Positions 1 through 7,033 of a stretch of 64,000 nucleotides of DNA are shown here, in pieces. Position numbers and translations under genes: made by a program. Location: assembly GCA_035325995.1 (NCBI GenBank), contig DAOKYU010000010.1, forward strand, positions 55,932 to 119,931. The letters run 5' to 3'. The notes below the pieces were generated by a model. That model was not told where the DNA came from, ran no database searches, and saw only the letters and a program-made list of their open reading frames with translations. The stretch comes from Thermodesulfobacteriota bacterium (GTDB taxonomy: Bacteria; Desulfobacterota_D; UBA1144; Nemesobacterales; UBA2774). Every line of letters starts with the position of its first letter. Positions within the stretch are counted from its first letter, which is position 1.

Positions 1-453
1 CAGCGCGTGGCGCTTTTGCGCGCTTTGTTGAATAAGCCGAAACTTTTTCTTCTGGACGAGCCTTTTTCCGCGCTGGACCTGGACCTGCGAATTAAGCTCC
101 AGGATGAGTTTATCTCCCTTTACCAGCGGTTTGAAATCCCGGTAGTCTTTGTAAGTCACGATGTCGGTGAAGTTTTCAAATTGTCACACCGGGTATTTGT
201 GATGAAAGACGGCGAGGTCGTGAAGTCCGGGCAGGTTAGCAAGGTTTTTGACGAGGAATATGCGGCGGGCAGCCTTACCATGACGGGAAATATCATTTCC
301 GTGGAAACTGACGGGACCTCGCACGTCGCCGTGATTCAGATCGGAAAACACACTATGAGAGTCCCGGTGGCCGGAGAGGGGGCGAAGCGCCCGGACGACG
401 GGGACCAGGTGCTGGTTTCTACACAGATATTTAAACCTGCTTCCCGCCGTTAG
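1..453 (+). CDS. modC: Molybdate-type ABC transporter ATP-binding protein (C-terminal part)
   Basis: This is the 3' part of an ABC transporter ATPase whose start lies before the window; codon 1 of the window is already in frame. The visible part begins just after the signature motif (QRVALLRALL). It then shows Walker B with the D-loop (LFLLDEPFSALD) and the H-loop (VVFVSHDVGE). The last 65 or so residues form a TOBE/MOP-like domain, the oxyanion-sensing module typical of ModC. By family knowledge it would drive molybdate uptake at the inner membrane. The assignment to molybdate rather than sulfate or another anion rests on this short C-terminal domain, since the permease and binding-protein genes are outside the window. 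Confidence 0.75.
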   Translation, partial: QRVALLRALLNKPKLFLLDEPFSALDLDLRIKLQDEFISLYQRFEIPVVFVSHDVGEVFKLSHRVFVMKDGEVVKSGQVSKVFDEEYAAGSLTMTGNIISVETDGTSHVAVIQIGKHTMRVPVAGEGAKRPDDGDQVLVSTQIFKPASRR

Positions 454-506
454 ATTCCTGATTCCCGGCTTTTTCGTAATCGCCGTTGGCGAGAGTTGCC
501 GACCCG

Positions 507-544
507 TCCGGGGGGCGCGGGTTCAAGCTCCGCCGGCTCCGCCA
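507..544 (+). other. tRNA/tmRNA-like 3' end fragment, possible attachment-site remnant
   Basis: The sequence has the layout of the 3' end of a tRNA or tmRNA. It has a five-pair T-stem (517-521 with 529-533, the last pair being G-T), a TTCAAGC T-loop, a seven-base acceptor strand CGGCTCC (534-540), a discriminator G and an encoded CCA (542-544). I find no matching 5' acceptor strand (GGAGCCG or GGGGCCG) in the preceding 300 bases, so it is not a complete gene. Such 3' fragments are often left where integrases recombine at ssrA or tRNA genes. The wording of the T-arm looks closer to tmRNA than to most tRNAs, but I cannot prove this. The rest of the gap 454-746 holds nothing else I can support. 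Confidence 0.35.
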
Positions 545-746
545 CTTCCTTCCACAATGCTCAACTGTATCTGTTCGGTAGTCAGTTGTTGCGTCGATAG
601 GGCATAGATATCCTGCGAATGTCTCTTAGCATACATTCGATCAAGCTGGATTATACAATCTGCGCTATATGCACATCTGCTGCGGTGCCAGCTTAAATCC
701 GGCGGGAGATTCAAGAGGGATCGGAGATTCCGATTCGAACCGTGGG

Positions 747-1274
747 CTATGGTTTCTGGTCCGTCGCATTTTTTCTTGGGTCGTTCGCAGGGTCTATGTA
801 ATTAATATCGAACGGGCCGTCTCCATTGATCTGTACGATTGTTTCCCCGTCGGCCCAGGCGAAATGGTGCATTTTTGCTGGTATGGAAACGTAGCTTCCG
901 GCCGGGAATGCCTTTGATTGCTCTTTATCGAGCTTGTCTCCCATTCCTGCGTTCATAGTACCCGAAATAACGGTAACGCGCTCCGCCATTGTGTGCCAGT
1001 GCGCGGGAATTCCGTAGTCCGCGGGAAGCTTGAGCCGGAGCGAGTATGGCCCGGGCTTGAACGGGTCTCCTTCCAGCACGGCGATCATGGCCCCCGGCGG
1101 CAGTGCCGGCGGAACGTTCCCCCAGACGATATCGGCTGGAACTACCGTTATCATCTTGGCCTGACTCCCCTGCGAATCCATTTCCTTTTCTTGCTCCGCC
1201 CGCGTGACAGACAGGGAAATAAAGCTTGCGCAAAGCACTACAGCCAATATGGTTTTGCCAACAGTACTATTCAT
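747..1274 (-). CDS. Secreted cupin-domain protein
   Basis: A 175-residue protein with an N-terminal signal peptide (hydrophobic VGKTILAVVLCASFISLSVT, then a polar stretch). A single cupin barrel follows. The first cupin motif is visible as IPAHWHTMAERVTVISGTM and the second as FPAGSYVSIPAKMHHFAW; together they give the usual His/Glu metal ligands. It probably acts in the periplasm, with an unknown small-molecule substrate. It stands alone: the genes on both sides read in the other direction and are far away. Cupins are too diverse for a function to be assigned. Confidence 0.75.
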   Translation of the reverse strand: MNSTVGKTILAVVLCASFISLSVTRAEQEKEMDSQGSQAKMITVVPADIVWGNVPPALPPGAMIAVLEGDPFKPGPYSLRLKLPADYGIPAHWHTMAERVTVISGTMNAGMGDKLDKEQSKAFPAGSYVSIPAKMHHFAWADGETIVQINGDGPFDINYIDPANDPRKNATDQKP

Positions 1275-1675
1275 ATGCCTACCCCCCTGTTAACAATATT
1301 TGGTTAACAATAACGTATTTAATCAACTTATAGCATAAGTCAAATCCCGATGTCAATCCTTATATGCAGATACAAGTCTTTACGGCTCCGTAATTCAGAA
1401 TTTCTTGTCCCTGTGGATATAGATGGAAGCTTTCTATATACAAAGGCAGGGCGACTCGTCCCGATAATACAACCGGGAAACCCAGACGTATTATGGGCGC
1501 GTGAAAACCTGGGAGTTCTGTCCGGGTACAGGTTTTTGCGTCCGCACAGGAGGACCATGGGTGTGCTGTTTCGGAGACGCCCGCGTCTGGCCGGACTGGA
1601 AAGGAAATGCCGGATGCGGATTTGATGGCGAGACGAATGGGATGGTATTATTCTGATTTAAATGGCTAAGAAGAA
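1275..1675. other. Gene-free stretch
   Basis: I see no supported gene here. A plus-strand open frame at 1350-1625 is rich in Arg with no recognisable motif and no ribosome binding site, so it was not accepted. The 5' end is AT-rich and may hold the promoter of the minus-strand cupin gene. No clear repeat or hairpin was found. Confidence 0.4.
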
Positions 1676-2487
1676 GTGATGAGATCGGCGGTAGAGGAGA
1701 ATAAGGCATTGCAGTCTCTTTACGAGGAGGTCCTGGAAGGGCCGCTGCTCAAACAGATAATTCTTCTCTGCAACATGGGAAGCATCTCGCACGGAACGCA
1801 CAACCCCGATCCGGAAAGCATAGACAACATAGACGTAATGGGTGCGGCTGTTCCCTCCCCGGACTATTATTTCGGCTTCGAAAAATTCGGCAGCAGGGAC
1901 ACGATGGAGATAAAAGAGGGGCGGTTCGATATCGTGCTTTACGAGGCGAGAAAGTTTATCGGCCTTCCGGCGAAGGGTAATCCGAATGTCATAGGGACGT
2001 TGTTTCTCAAGCCCGAATTTTATCTGCTCGTCACCCACGAGGGAGAGATGCTCGTCAGGGAAAGGAGCCGCTTCCTGACGCAGAACCTCGTCTTGGATAC
2101 GCTAACGACCAGCTGAGAAGGGTGGATAAATCGCTGAAACTGAATCCGGCATATAAAGGGTACATGGGGGCGAAACGGAAAAAGCTCGTCGAGGAGTATG
2201 GATACGATACGAAATATGCGAGCCACCTTATAAGGCTTTTGAGAATGTGCAGGGAATTCATCGAAACGCGCGAGCTGAACGTATGCAGGGATAAGGACTT
2301 TCAGAACCTGAGAGACATCAAGACCGGTAAATACAAATTCGAGTATGTCGAGCGTGAAGCCGCGAACATGTTCAGGGAATGTAGCGAGAGGCTCTACATG
2401 ATAGCAGACCTGCCCGTCGCGCCAAACAAGGATTTTCTCAACGAGCTCGCGGTCCGGATAATCTCCCGGAGGTTTGCTGGCCGGTAA
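1676..2487 (+). pseudogene. RlaP-like predicted nucleotidyltransferase, split by a frameshift
   Basis: Two adjacent frames together make one protein of the predicted DNA-polymerase-beta-superfamily nucleotidyltransferase family (RlaP/PF10127-like). The first, 1676-2116, carries the catalytic part: the GSISHGT motif, then a run ending in DNIDVMG, then PDYYFG and a conserved RFDIVLYE. The second, from about 2086 to 2487, carries the helical part (AYKGYMGAKRKKLVEEYGYD and ASHLIRLLRM). The frame must change from the first to the second between about 2085 and 2115, where the second frame reads YANDQLRRVDKS. The shift fits one missing base. The acidic residues usual for the family appear present, so the decay, if real, is recent; a sequencing indel is equally possible. 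The nominal start is GTG 1676, or ATG 1679, after an AAGAAG stretch. Confidence 0.7.
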
Positions 2488-2681
2488 TATACAAAAGGCG
2501 TATGGTATTACGCCTCCGTCCGGCTTCTGGTTGTTGAGCGGCGTCAGGGGCGGAAGGGCCCGGGTTTTTAACTACAAGGGGACATACGCTCCTGAATAAT
2601 CTTCTGGACTATCCTGTATTATTTTGTTTTAATTAACCAGTGTAATTCTGTGGCATCCGAAAGAAAAGGGGGATATTCGAA

Positions 2682-3497
2682 ATGAGAACCGCAGCTATCC
2701 TGTTTTTACTCGCCATATTTTATGCGGGCGTGGCTTCGGCCCAAACGGACGCGGAGCTGAAGGCCGTCAAGGGGATGAACCTCAGGTTCCAGGTTCTACT
2801 CTACCAGATTTACGAATACTCGAACTGGAACCCGCCCCCCGGCACCAACGCCGCCAGCGGACTCTGGAGGGACAGGCTCGTAAAGGACGAGAGGTTTATA
2901 AACGTCGGCAAGTTCTCGGCCGAGGGGCTGACTGGGGACGCCGCCAGGCTCGGGGCCGTGTTCAAGGTGTATTACGACGGCATAAGCGGCGCATTCAACT
3001 CGAACGAGAACGTGGACGCCACGTGGGTCATTCCCGGCGACGGTTCGCTTCTCCGTTCGTCGCTCGGGAGGTCGGGCGAGCAGGTGTACGGCCTCAGCTT
3101 CGAGATATACCAATCCGCGGGAGGCGACGAAGCGCAGAACAAGAAGTTCGCCACCGAGGCGAGGAATTCGGCCCGCGCGCTCATAAAGACCATCGACTAC
3201 AAGGGGCCCGTCAAATCGGGCGTACACGCGAATCCCGAGATAGCGGTTTCGGCCTATAACGCGGCCAGGGACGCGCTCGCCGAGCTCGACAGGCAGTTCG
3301 CGGGCGACTACAGCGGCCCGGGAGGGCCCGGGGCGAAGGTTGTAAGGCAGGTGCTGACGGAGATGACGAGCATGCCGACCGCGCTTGCCGAGCTGCCGAT
3401 CCCGTGGCTATGGCCGGGATGGCAGATACAGTACCAGTACATCTGCCTTACGGGATCGATAGTGCTTGAGAAGGTTTCGCCGCCGGACCCGCAGTAG
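2682..3497 (+). CDS. Secreted protein of unknown function
   Basis: A 271-residue protein with a clear signal peptide (AAILFLLAIFYAGVASA, cleavage before QTDAEL) and no later membrane segment, so probably periplasmic. I do not recognise the family. The body is polar and Gly/Asn-rich. The C-terminal region has an aromatic cluster (LPIPWLWPGWQIQYQY), which could be a surface or membrane-contacting patch. A GGGGG ribosome binding site sits about 10 bases before the ATG. It converges with the lipoprotein gene at 3514, with only 16 bases between the stops and no clear terminator. Confidence 0.7.
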   Translation: MRTAAILFLLAIFYAGVASAQTDAELKAVKGMNLRFQVLLYQIYEYSNWNPPPGTNAASGLWRDRLVKDERFINVGKFSAEGLTGDAARLGAVFKVYYDGISGAFNSNENVDATWVIPGDGSLLRSSLGRSGEQVYGLSFEIYQSAGGDEAQNKKFATEARNSARALIKTIDYKGPVKSGVHANPEIAVSAYNAARDALAELDRQFAGDYSGPGGPGAKVVRQVLTEMTSMPTALAELPIPWLWPGWQIQYQYICLTGSIVLEKVSPPDPQ

Positions 3498-3513
3498 GGG
3501 CCGGGCGCAGCGT

Positions 3514-3993
3514 TCAGGGAACTATAGTCCCGGCGGGTTCGAGGCGGAAATTCTCGCCGTCGATTATTATTCTTCCGGCAGGCTTGCCGCTCTTTATGGT
3601 TCCCGTGCCTTCGCCGACCGGGATTCCGTCCACGGTTTCGATTATGATGTCCGCTTCGGGGATCACCGTATCGGAATCTGTCGTGATGTCCTGGCAGGAC
3701 AGTGTAAAGCAGTCGATATCTTCGCACTTACGATTGAAGTTAATACCGAAGGAATCCAGAGTGACGGGCGGCTCGACGGAATCGTCTACTATGTCGAATA
3801 TATAGCCGATGCACGGTTCACCGGCATAGCCCGGCGCGGGACAGAAGAGGCGGATTTCCTGCCTCCTGCAGCTTCCGGGCCCATCACTGCCGCACCCGCC
3901 GGACAGCATGAGAGACCCGGTTACGATAAATCCTATTACGGCCATCGTAGCGGCTGCGCGCCGGATGAATGAGTCTTCTGTGGCCATCATCAT
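3514..3993 (-). CDS. Small lipoprotein, CxDxDCFTLxC family (copy 1)
   Basis: A 159-residue protein whose N-terminus has charged residues, then a hydrophobic stretch ending in a lipobox (SLMLSGGC), so it is probably a lipoprotein. It belongs to a family with two further copies in this window (4002-4547 and the broken 10032-10543). Shared features are the N-terminal SFIRRA, the block IVDDSVEP, the cysteine motif CEDIDCFTLSCQDI, the strand IIIETVDGIPVGE, and the ending RIIIDGENF. I do not know the family from elsewhere. Conserved Cys pairs suggest disulfides in an exported domain. It lies eight bases downstream of copy 2 in the same direction, so the two are probably co-transcribed. Confidence 0.65.
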   Translation of the reverse strand: MMMATEDSFIRRAAATMAVIGFIVTGSLMLSGGCGSDGPGSCRRQEIRLFCPAPGYAGEPCIGYIFDIVDDSVEPPVTLDSFGINFNRKCEDIDCFTLSCQDITTDSDTVIPEADIIIETVDGIPVGEGTGTIKSGKPAGRIIIDGENFRLEPAGTIVP

Positions 3994-4001
3994 TCCCTAG
4001 T

Positions 4002-4547
4002 TCACGGGACTATAATGCTGTTGTAATCGAGCAGGAAATTTTCACCATCAATTAGTATCCTACCGTCCGGGAGACCGGAGAATTCGTCACCTTCCACGTC
4101 TTCGCCGACGGGAATGTCGTTAACGGTTTCTATTATGATCGTCGCCTGGCCGATGGACGTCTCTGTAATCCGGGAACGAATGCCCTGACATTCGAGCGTG
4201 AAGCAGTCGACGTCGGTGCATGCGTCTCCGAAGACTACCGCGATCTCGTCTACTATCGCTCCGGGCTCAATGCTGTCGTCTATAATATCACACCAGTAAG
4301 GCTGACACACTGAGCCCGCGAGGCTCGTCGCCGGGCAGCCCAGGCTTACATCGAACGTGCCGTCGCATGCGGGCGGGAAGCCCGTGCTCGGGGCCCAGGT
4401 CGGAGTCGGGGTCGGTATCTGGTTACTGGTCGCAGTGCCGTCGCATCCGCCCGTCAGCATCAAAGAAATAATTACGATAGAGGAGATTATTACTATTGTT
4501 GCGGACGCGCGCCGTATGAATGAATCTTCAACCGTTCTCATATCCAT
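4002..4547 (-). CDS. Small lipoprotein, CxDxDCFTLxC family (copy 2)
   Basis: A 181-residue paralogue of the gene at 3514-3993, with an N-terminal anchor ending in the lipobox SLMLTGGC. A Pro/Thr-rich linker follows (NQIPTPTPTWAPSTG), then a Cys-rich domain: FDVSLGCP, CDIIDDSIEP, CTDVDCFTLECQGI, IIIETVNDIPVGE, and RILIDGENF near the end. The linker, absent from copy 1, would hold the domain away from the membrane. It is the upstream gene of the pair. No function is known; the strong conservation of the Cys motif against otherwise diverged sequence suggests a folded, disulfide-bonded domain. Confidence 0.65.
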   Translation of the reverse strand: MDMRTVEDSFIRRASATIVIISSIVIISLMLTGGCDGTATSNQIPTPTPTWAPSTGFPPACDGTFDVSLGCPATSLAGSVCQPYWCDIIDDSIEPGAIVDEIAVVFGDACTDVDCFTLECQGIRSRITETSIGQATIIIETVNDIPVGEDVEGDEFSGLPDGRILIDGENFLLDYNSIIVP

Positions 4548-4662
4548 CCTCTTAGTGAGACGTTAAAGAATATACGCAATCAATTATGACCTTAGCAGAA
4601 AGAGCATGTAAATGCAATTATTTCCGGGGGAGGATCGTCGTCGCCGTGCGGCCGTGTGGGGG

Positions 4663-4983
4663 CTACTGCGCGGCGTTTTTTTCGAGGCAGGAGATATAGT
4701 CGGCGAGGGTCTGGTCCCTTGCGCCGGCAGGAATGTCCTCGGACATGGATATGTACTTTGCGGCCTTTTCCCTGAATTCGTCGGTGACGTAGCCGTCGGC
4801 TTCGCTGAACGCTATTGTCAGCGACATGGCCGTCTCGGCGTCTATATCCATCTGCCCGGCGCAGGTGGCGGCGACCTCGCCCGGGTCGTAGACCTTTCCC
4901 GCCCTGGGCTGCATGGTGCAGCCGGCGGAAGCCAGCGCTGTCAGAAATGCGAAGGTTAACACTCGGCGGTTTTTCATGTTCAT
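4663..4983 (-). CDS. Small lipoprotein of unknown function
   Basis: A 106-residue protein with a signal sequence ending in a lipobox (LTALASAGC). The mature part is acidic, with two further Cys (ATCAG and ISCLEK) that could pair. There is no recognised domain. It diverges from the lipoprotein gene at 5107, and the roughly 120 bases between them contain AT-rich promoter-like sequence. It is part of a cluster of small exported proteins at 2.7-6.5 kb. Confidence 0.6.
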   Translation of the reverse strand: MNMKNRRVLTFAFLTALASAGCTMQPRAGKVYDPGEVAATCAGQMDIDAETAMSLTIAFSEADGYVTDEFREKAAKYISMSEDIPAGARDQTLADYISCLEKNAAQ

Positions 4984-5106
4984 ACGATAGAAATTCTAGA
5001 GCCGCTTCCGGTGAAAATCAACGGCCGTTTGGGACAATAACCGACGTCCGGTAGAAACGATGTTATATTCTTAATATTATAAAACACAATCTAAAGGAGG
5101 TTGAAA

Positions 5107-5685
5107 ATGGGGAAATCCAGAATTCTGTTCCTTCTCGGCATGCTTTTTTTACCCTTGCTCGCGGCGGGGTGCGATAATTCGAGCCGCGCGCAGACTACCA
5201 CCATCCCGTTCACCAACAATTTCGCCGGCTCATTCGTAAACGGCACCGTGGATACGAACGACGACGGTTTCGCAAGCGCCGTCGTGACGGAGTTCGGCCA
5301 GAGCAAGGTGTTCGGGCTTAACGCCATAAGCTCGAAGCTCGAGATGTCGCCGGTGGATCCCGTCGAGTCGTGTATCACACCAGGCGGGGGAGGGGGGACT
5401 ATCGCCTTTCTCGTCGCCGGCGCGCAGGTCATCACGGCCGACGGGCCCGACCAGATATACGTGAGCCTGACTGCGCTCGGCCAGTGCGTGCCGGACGACG
5501 CGGCCGCCGACCCGGGTTTCAGCTACGAAGGGCAGGGGATCATCACCGGGGGAACGGGCGCGTACGCCGGCGCATCCGGGACCGTGAGCATCACGGGCAC
5601 GGGGGCTTATCTCGTGTCGGACGAATCCGGCTTCTTCGGCACTTCCTCGGGAGTGATGGAAGGCTCGCTCGAGCTTACGCAGTAG
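5107..5685 (+). CDS. Lipoprotein, probable beta-rich exported domain
   Basis: A 192-residue protein with signal peptide and lipobox (LFLPLLAAGC). The mature part is Gly/Thr/Ser-rich with alternating polar and hydrophobic residues (TIPFTNNFAGSFVNGTV; GTVSITGTGAYLVS; the end GVMEGSLELTQ), the look of a small beta-barrel or beta-sandwich. The pattern GQGIITGGTGAYAGASG resembles allene-oxide-cyclase/dirigent-like and other small barrels, but I do not assign it to any. ATG 5107 is preferred over TTG 5101 because a strong AAAGGAGG lies at 5093-5100, seven bases away. The gene probably has its own promoter in the AT-rich stretch before it. Confidence 0.65.
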   Translation: MGKSRILFLLGMLFLPLLAAGCDNSSRAQTTTIPFTNNFAGSFVNGTVDTNDDGFASAVVTEFGQSKVFGLNAISSKLEMSPVDPVESCITPGGGGGTIAFLVAGAQVITADGPDQIYVSLTALGQCVPDDAAADPGFSYEGQGIITGGTGAYAGASGTVSITGTGAYLVSDESGFFGTSSGVMEGSLELTQ

Positions 5686-5735
5686 TACGGCTTTGGGCGG
5701 GTATCGCGTGACAAATCAAGAAAGGGAGATAGAAA

Positions 5736-6080
5736 ATGAAACTGAAAAATCTTGCGTTAGCGATATTGGTAATCATACCGGCCGGCCTTAGCATGGGATT
5801 TACCGGCCCGTCGCAGCAGGGGGACCTGGTCGTGGTCAGCCCCGGCTCGCTCGGCACGGAGTGCTCCCTGGTGGCGAGACCTCTGGCGAGATGTCCGAGC
5901 GGGACGGTAATCGTGAGCGGCGGCTGCGAGTTCTCGCAGGGGAAAGACGCCATCGCCACGGCCGTGCCCGACATTTCGTTTCTCGAAAATAGCGCCTCCT
6001 GCACATATACATGCAACCCCGGGCGGGGGGAGGACGTCGTATATGTGAATTCGTTCGCGGTATGCGCGACGGTCAAGTAA
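5736..6080 (+). CDS. Small secreted Cys-rich protein (pair member 1)
   Basis: A 114-residue protein with a signal peptide (LAILVIIPAGLSMGFTG). The mature part has six or so Cys: ECSL, RCPSGT, GGCEF, SCTYTCNP and AVCAT. It is paralogous to the next gene, sharing GLSMGFTG, the block C-P-x-G-(S/T)-x-(V/I)-V-x-GGC-x-F, then GKDA, PDISFLEN versus PEISYVEN, and a C-x-Y-x-C motif. A GAAAGGGAGA ribosome binding site precedes the ATG. The function is unknown; the Cys pattern predicts a disulfide-rich periplasmic or extracellular domain. Confidence 0.6.
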   Translation: MKLKNLALAILVIIPAGLSMGFTGPSQQGDLVVVSPGSLGTECSLVARPLARCPSGTVIVSGGCEFSQGKDAIATAVPDISFLENSASCTYTCNPGRGEDVVYVNSFAVCATVK

Positions 6081-6120
6081 CGGGCTGCACGTCTCGAATA
6101 CCAACGATATCCGGAGAAGA

Positions 6121-6468
6121 ATGATGAATATACTCGATATAAGGAAGCTTGCGTTTTCGGTGTTTATAACGGCGCTCATCGGCCTCAGCATGGGCTTTAC
6201 GGGGTTTGAGGGCAAGATTTTTACCGTGCAGGAGTTCGGCGCGGGAGGGCGCTGCCAGGGAAGGGTTGCCGACATCGTGCAGTGTCCTGAAGGGTCTTTC
6301 GTTGTGGCCGGGGGATGCAATTTTCTCGTCGGTAAGGATGCGCTTACGGATGCATTCCCGGAGATATCTTACGTAGAGAACACGGTATCGTGCGACTACA
6401 GGTGCAAGGAGGATTCGCTCCTGAAGGACGTTATAGTTTCCTCCGTGGCGGTGTGCGTCACAAGGTAG
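6121..6468 (+). CDS. Small secreted Cys-rich protein (pair member 2)
   Basis: A 115-residue paralogue of 5736-6080, forty bases downstream and probably in the same transcript. It has a signal peptide ending near GLSMGFTG. The mature part keeps the Cys pattern (RCQGR, QCPEGS, GGCNF, SCDYRC, AVCVT) and the GKDA block. The start ATG 6121 follows GGAGAAG. The function is unknown. Confidence 0.6.
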   Translation: MMNILDIRKLAFSVFITALIGLSMGFTGFEGKIFTVQEFGAGGRCQGRVADIVQCPEGSFVVAGGCNFLVGKDALTDAFPEISYVENTVSCDYRCKEDSLLKDVIVSSVAVCVTR

Positions 6469-6480
6469 CACGATTCGTGC

Positions 6481-6580
6481 GGCGGTGGTAATGGTAACAC
6501 GCAGCCGCTTCGATCGTCCGCGGACACGGTCCGGGAATGTATTGCTGCGACGCTTGATTCATGCACGCGCGGCGTGCCGG
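6481..6580 (+). repeat. Degenerate copy of the composite hairpin repeat
   Basis: The stretch GGTGGTAATGGTAAC, then GCAGCCGCTTCGAT and the hairpin GCGGACACGGTCCG, matches the second half of the repeat units at 53984 and 54102. About 30 bases further the terminal hairpin GCACGCGCGGCGTGC is also present. It directly follows the stop of the secreted protein gene, as other copies follow genes elsewhere. The first half of the unit is missing. Confidence 0.5.
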
Positions 6581-7033
6581 ATTCCCGACGCGGCTTCGCT
6601 TCGGATTCCGCTTAAGCTTCGACCGATAAAAAAGCTACGTCGGACAAGAAAGCTTCGCCGCGGCAGGTACAGGCTTGTCGCTAAAGAAAGTAAGTTGCGG
6701 GCTGTGCCGGATAACGTTTGCGCTTCAGGGCCGGGGCGTCCGATTCCTCGCTCGCTCGGAATCGTTGGGAATGACAATTCAAAACTAAATCCCCCCTGCC
6801 CCCCTTTTTCTAAGGGGGATGAAAGATCAAAGCGAAGGATAAAACGAGATTCTGAATTGATCCCGGATCAAGTCCAGGACATGGTTCAGTATGACACGAG
6901 TATCACTCCGCTCCCGTATTATGATTCTTATATTTTAGACCAATTCCTTATCGCTTTTTAAGATAGAAGAATGACGGCTAAAAAGATAACAGACTATAAA
7001 GATGACGAAGGGTGGGGTTGCTTCTCCCGGCGG
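6581..7033. other. Gene-free stretch with dispersed palindromic elements
   Basis: I see no supported gene. It contains a TTCCTCGCTCGCTCGGAAT element (about 6743-6761), also seen near 54786, and a CCCCCTT...AAGGGGG palindrome (about 6795-6825) of the kind repeated at 32.8, 46.1, 54.9 and 63.5 kb. A stretch resembling GATCCCGGATCAAGTCCAGGA is near 6860. All are typical dispersed extragenic repeats. The 3' end converges with the histidine kinase gene. Confidence 0.5.

Noticed and set aside
725..750. A tRNA T-arm-like GGTTCGAATC on the minus strand
   Set aside because: The flanking bases do not form a five-pair T-stem and there is no acceptor or anticodon arm.
1350..1625. A 91-residue plus-strand open frame
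   Set aside because: Arg-rich, no homology recognised, and no ribosome binding site.
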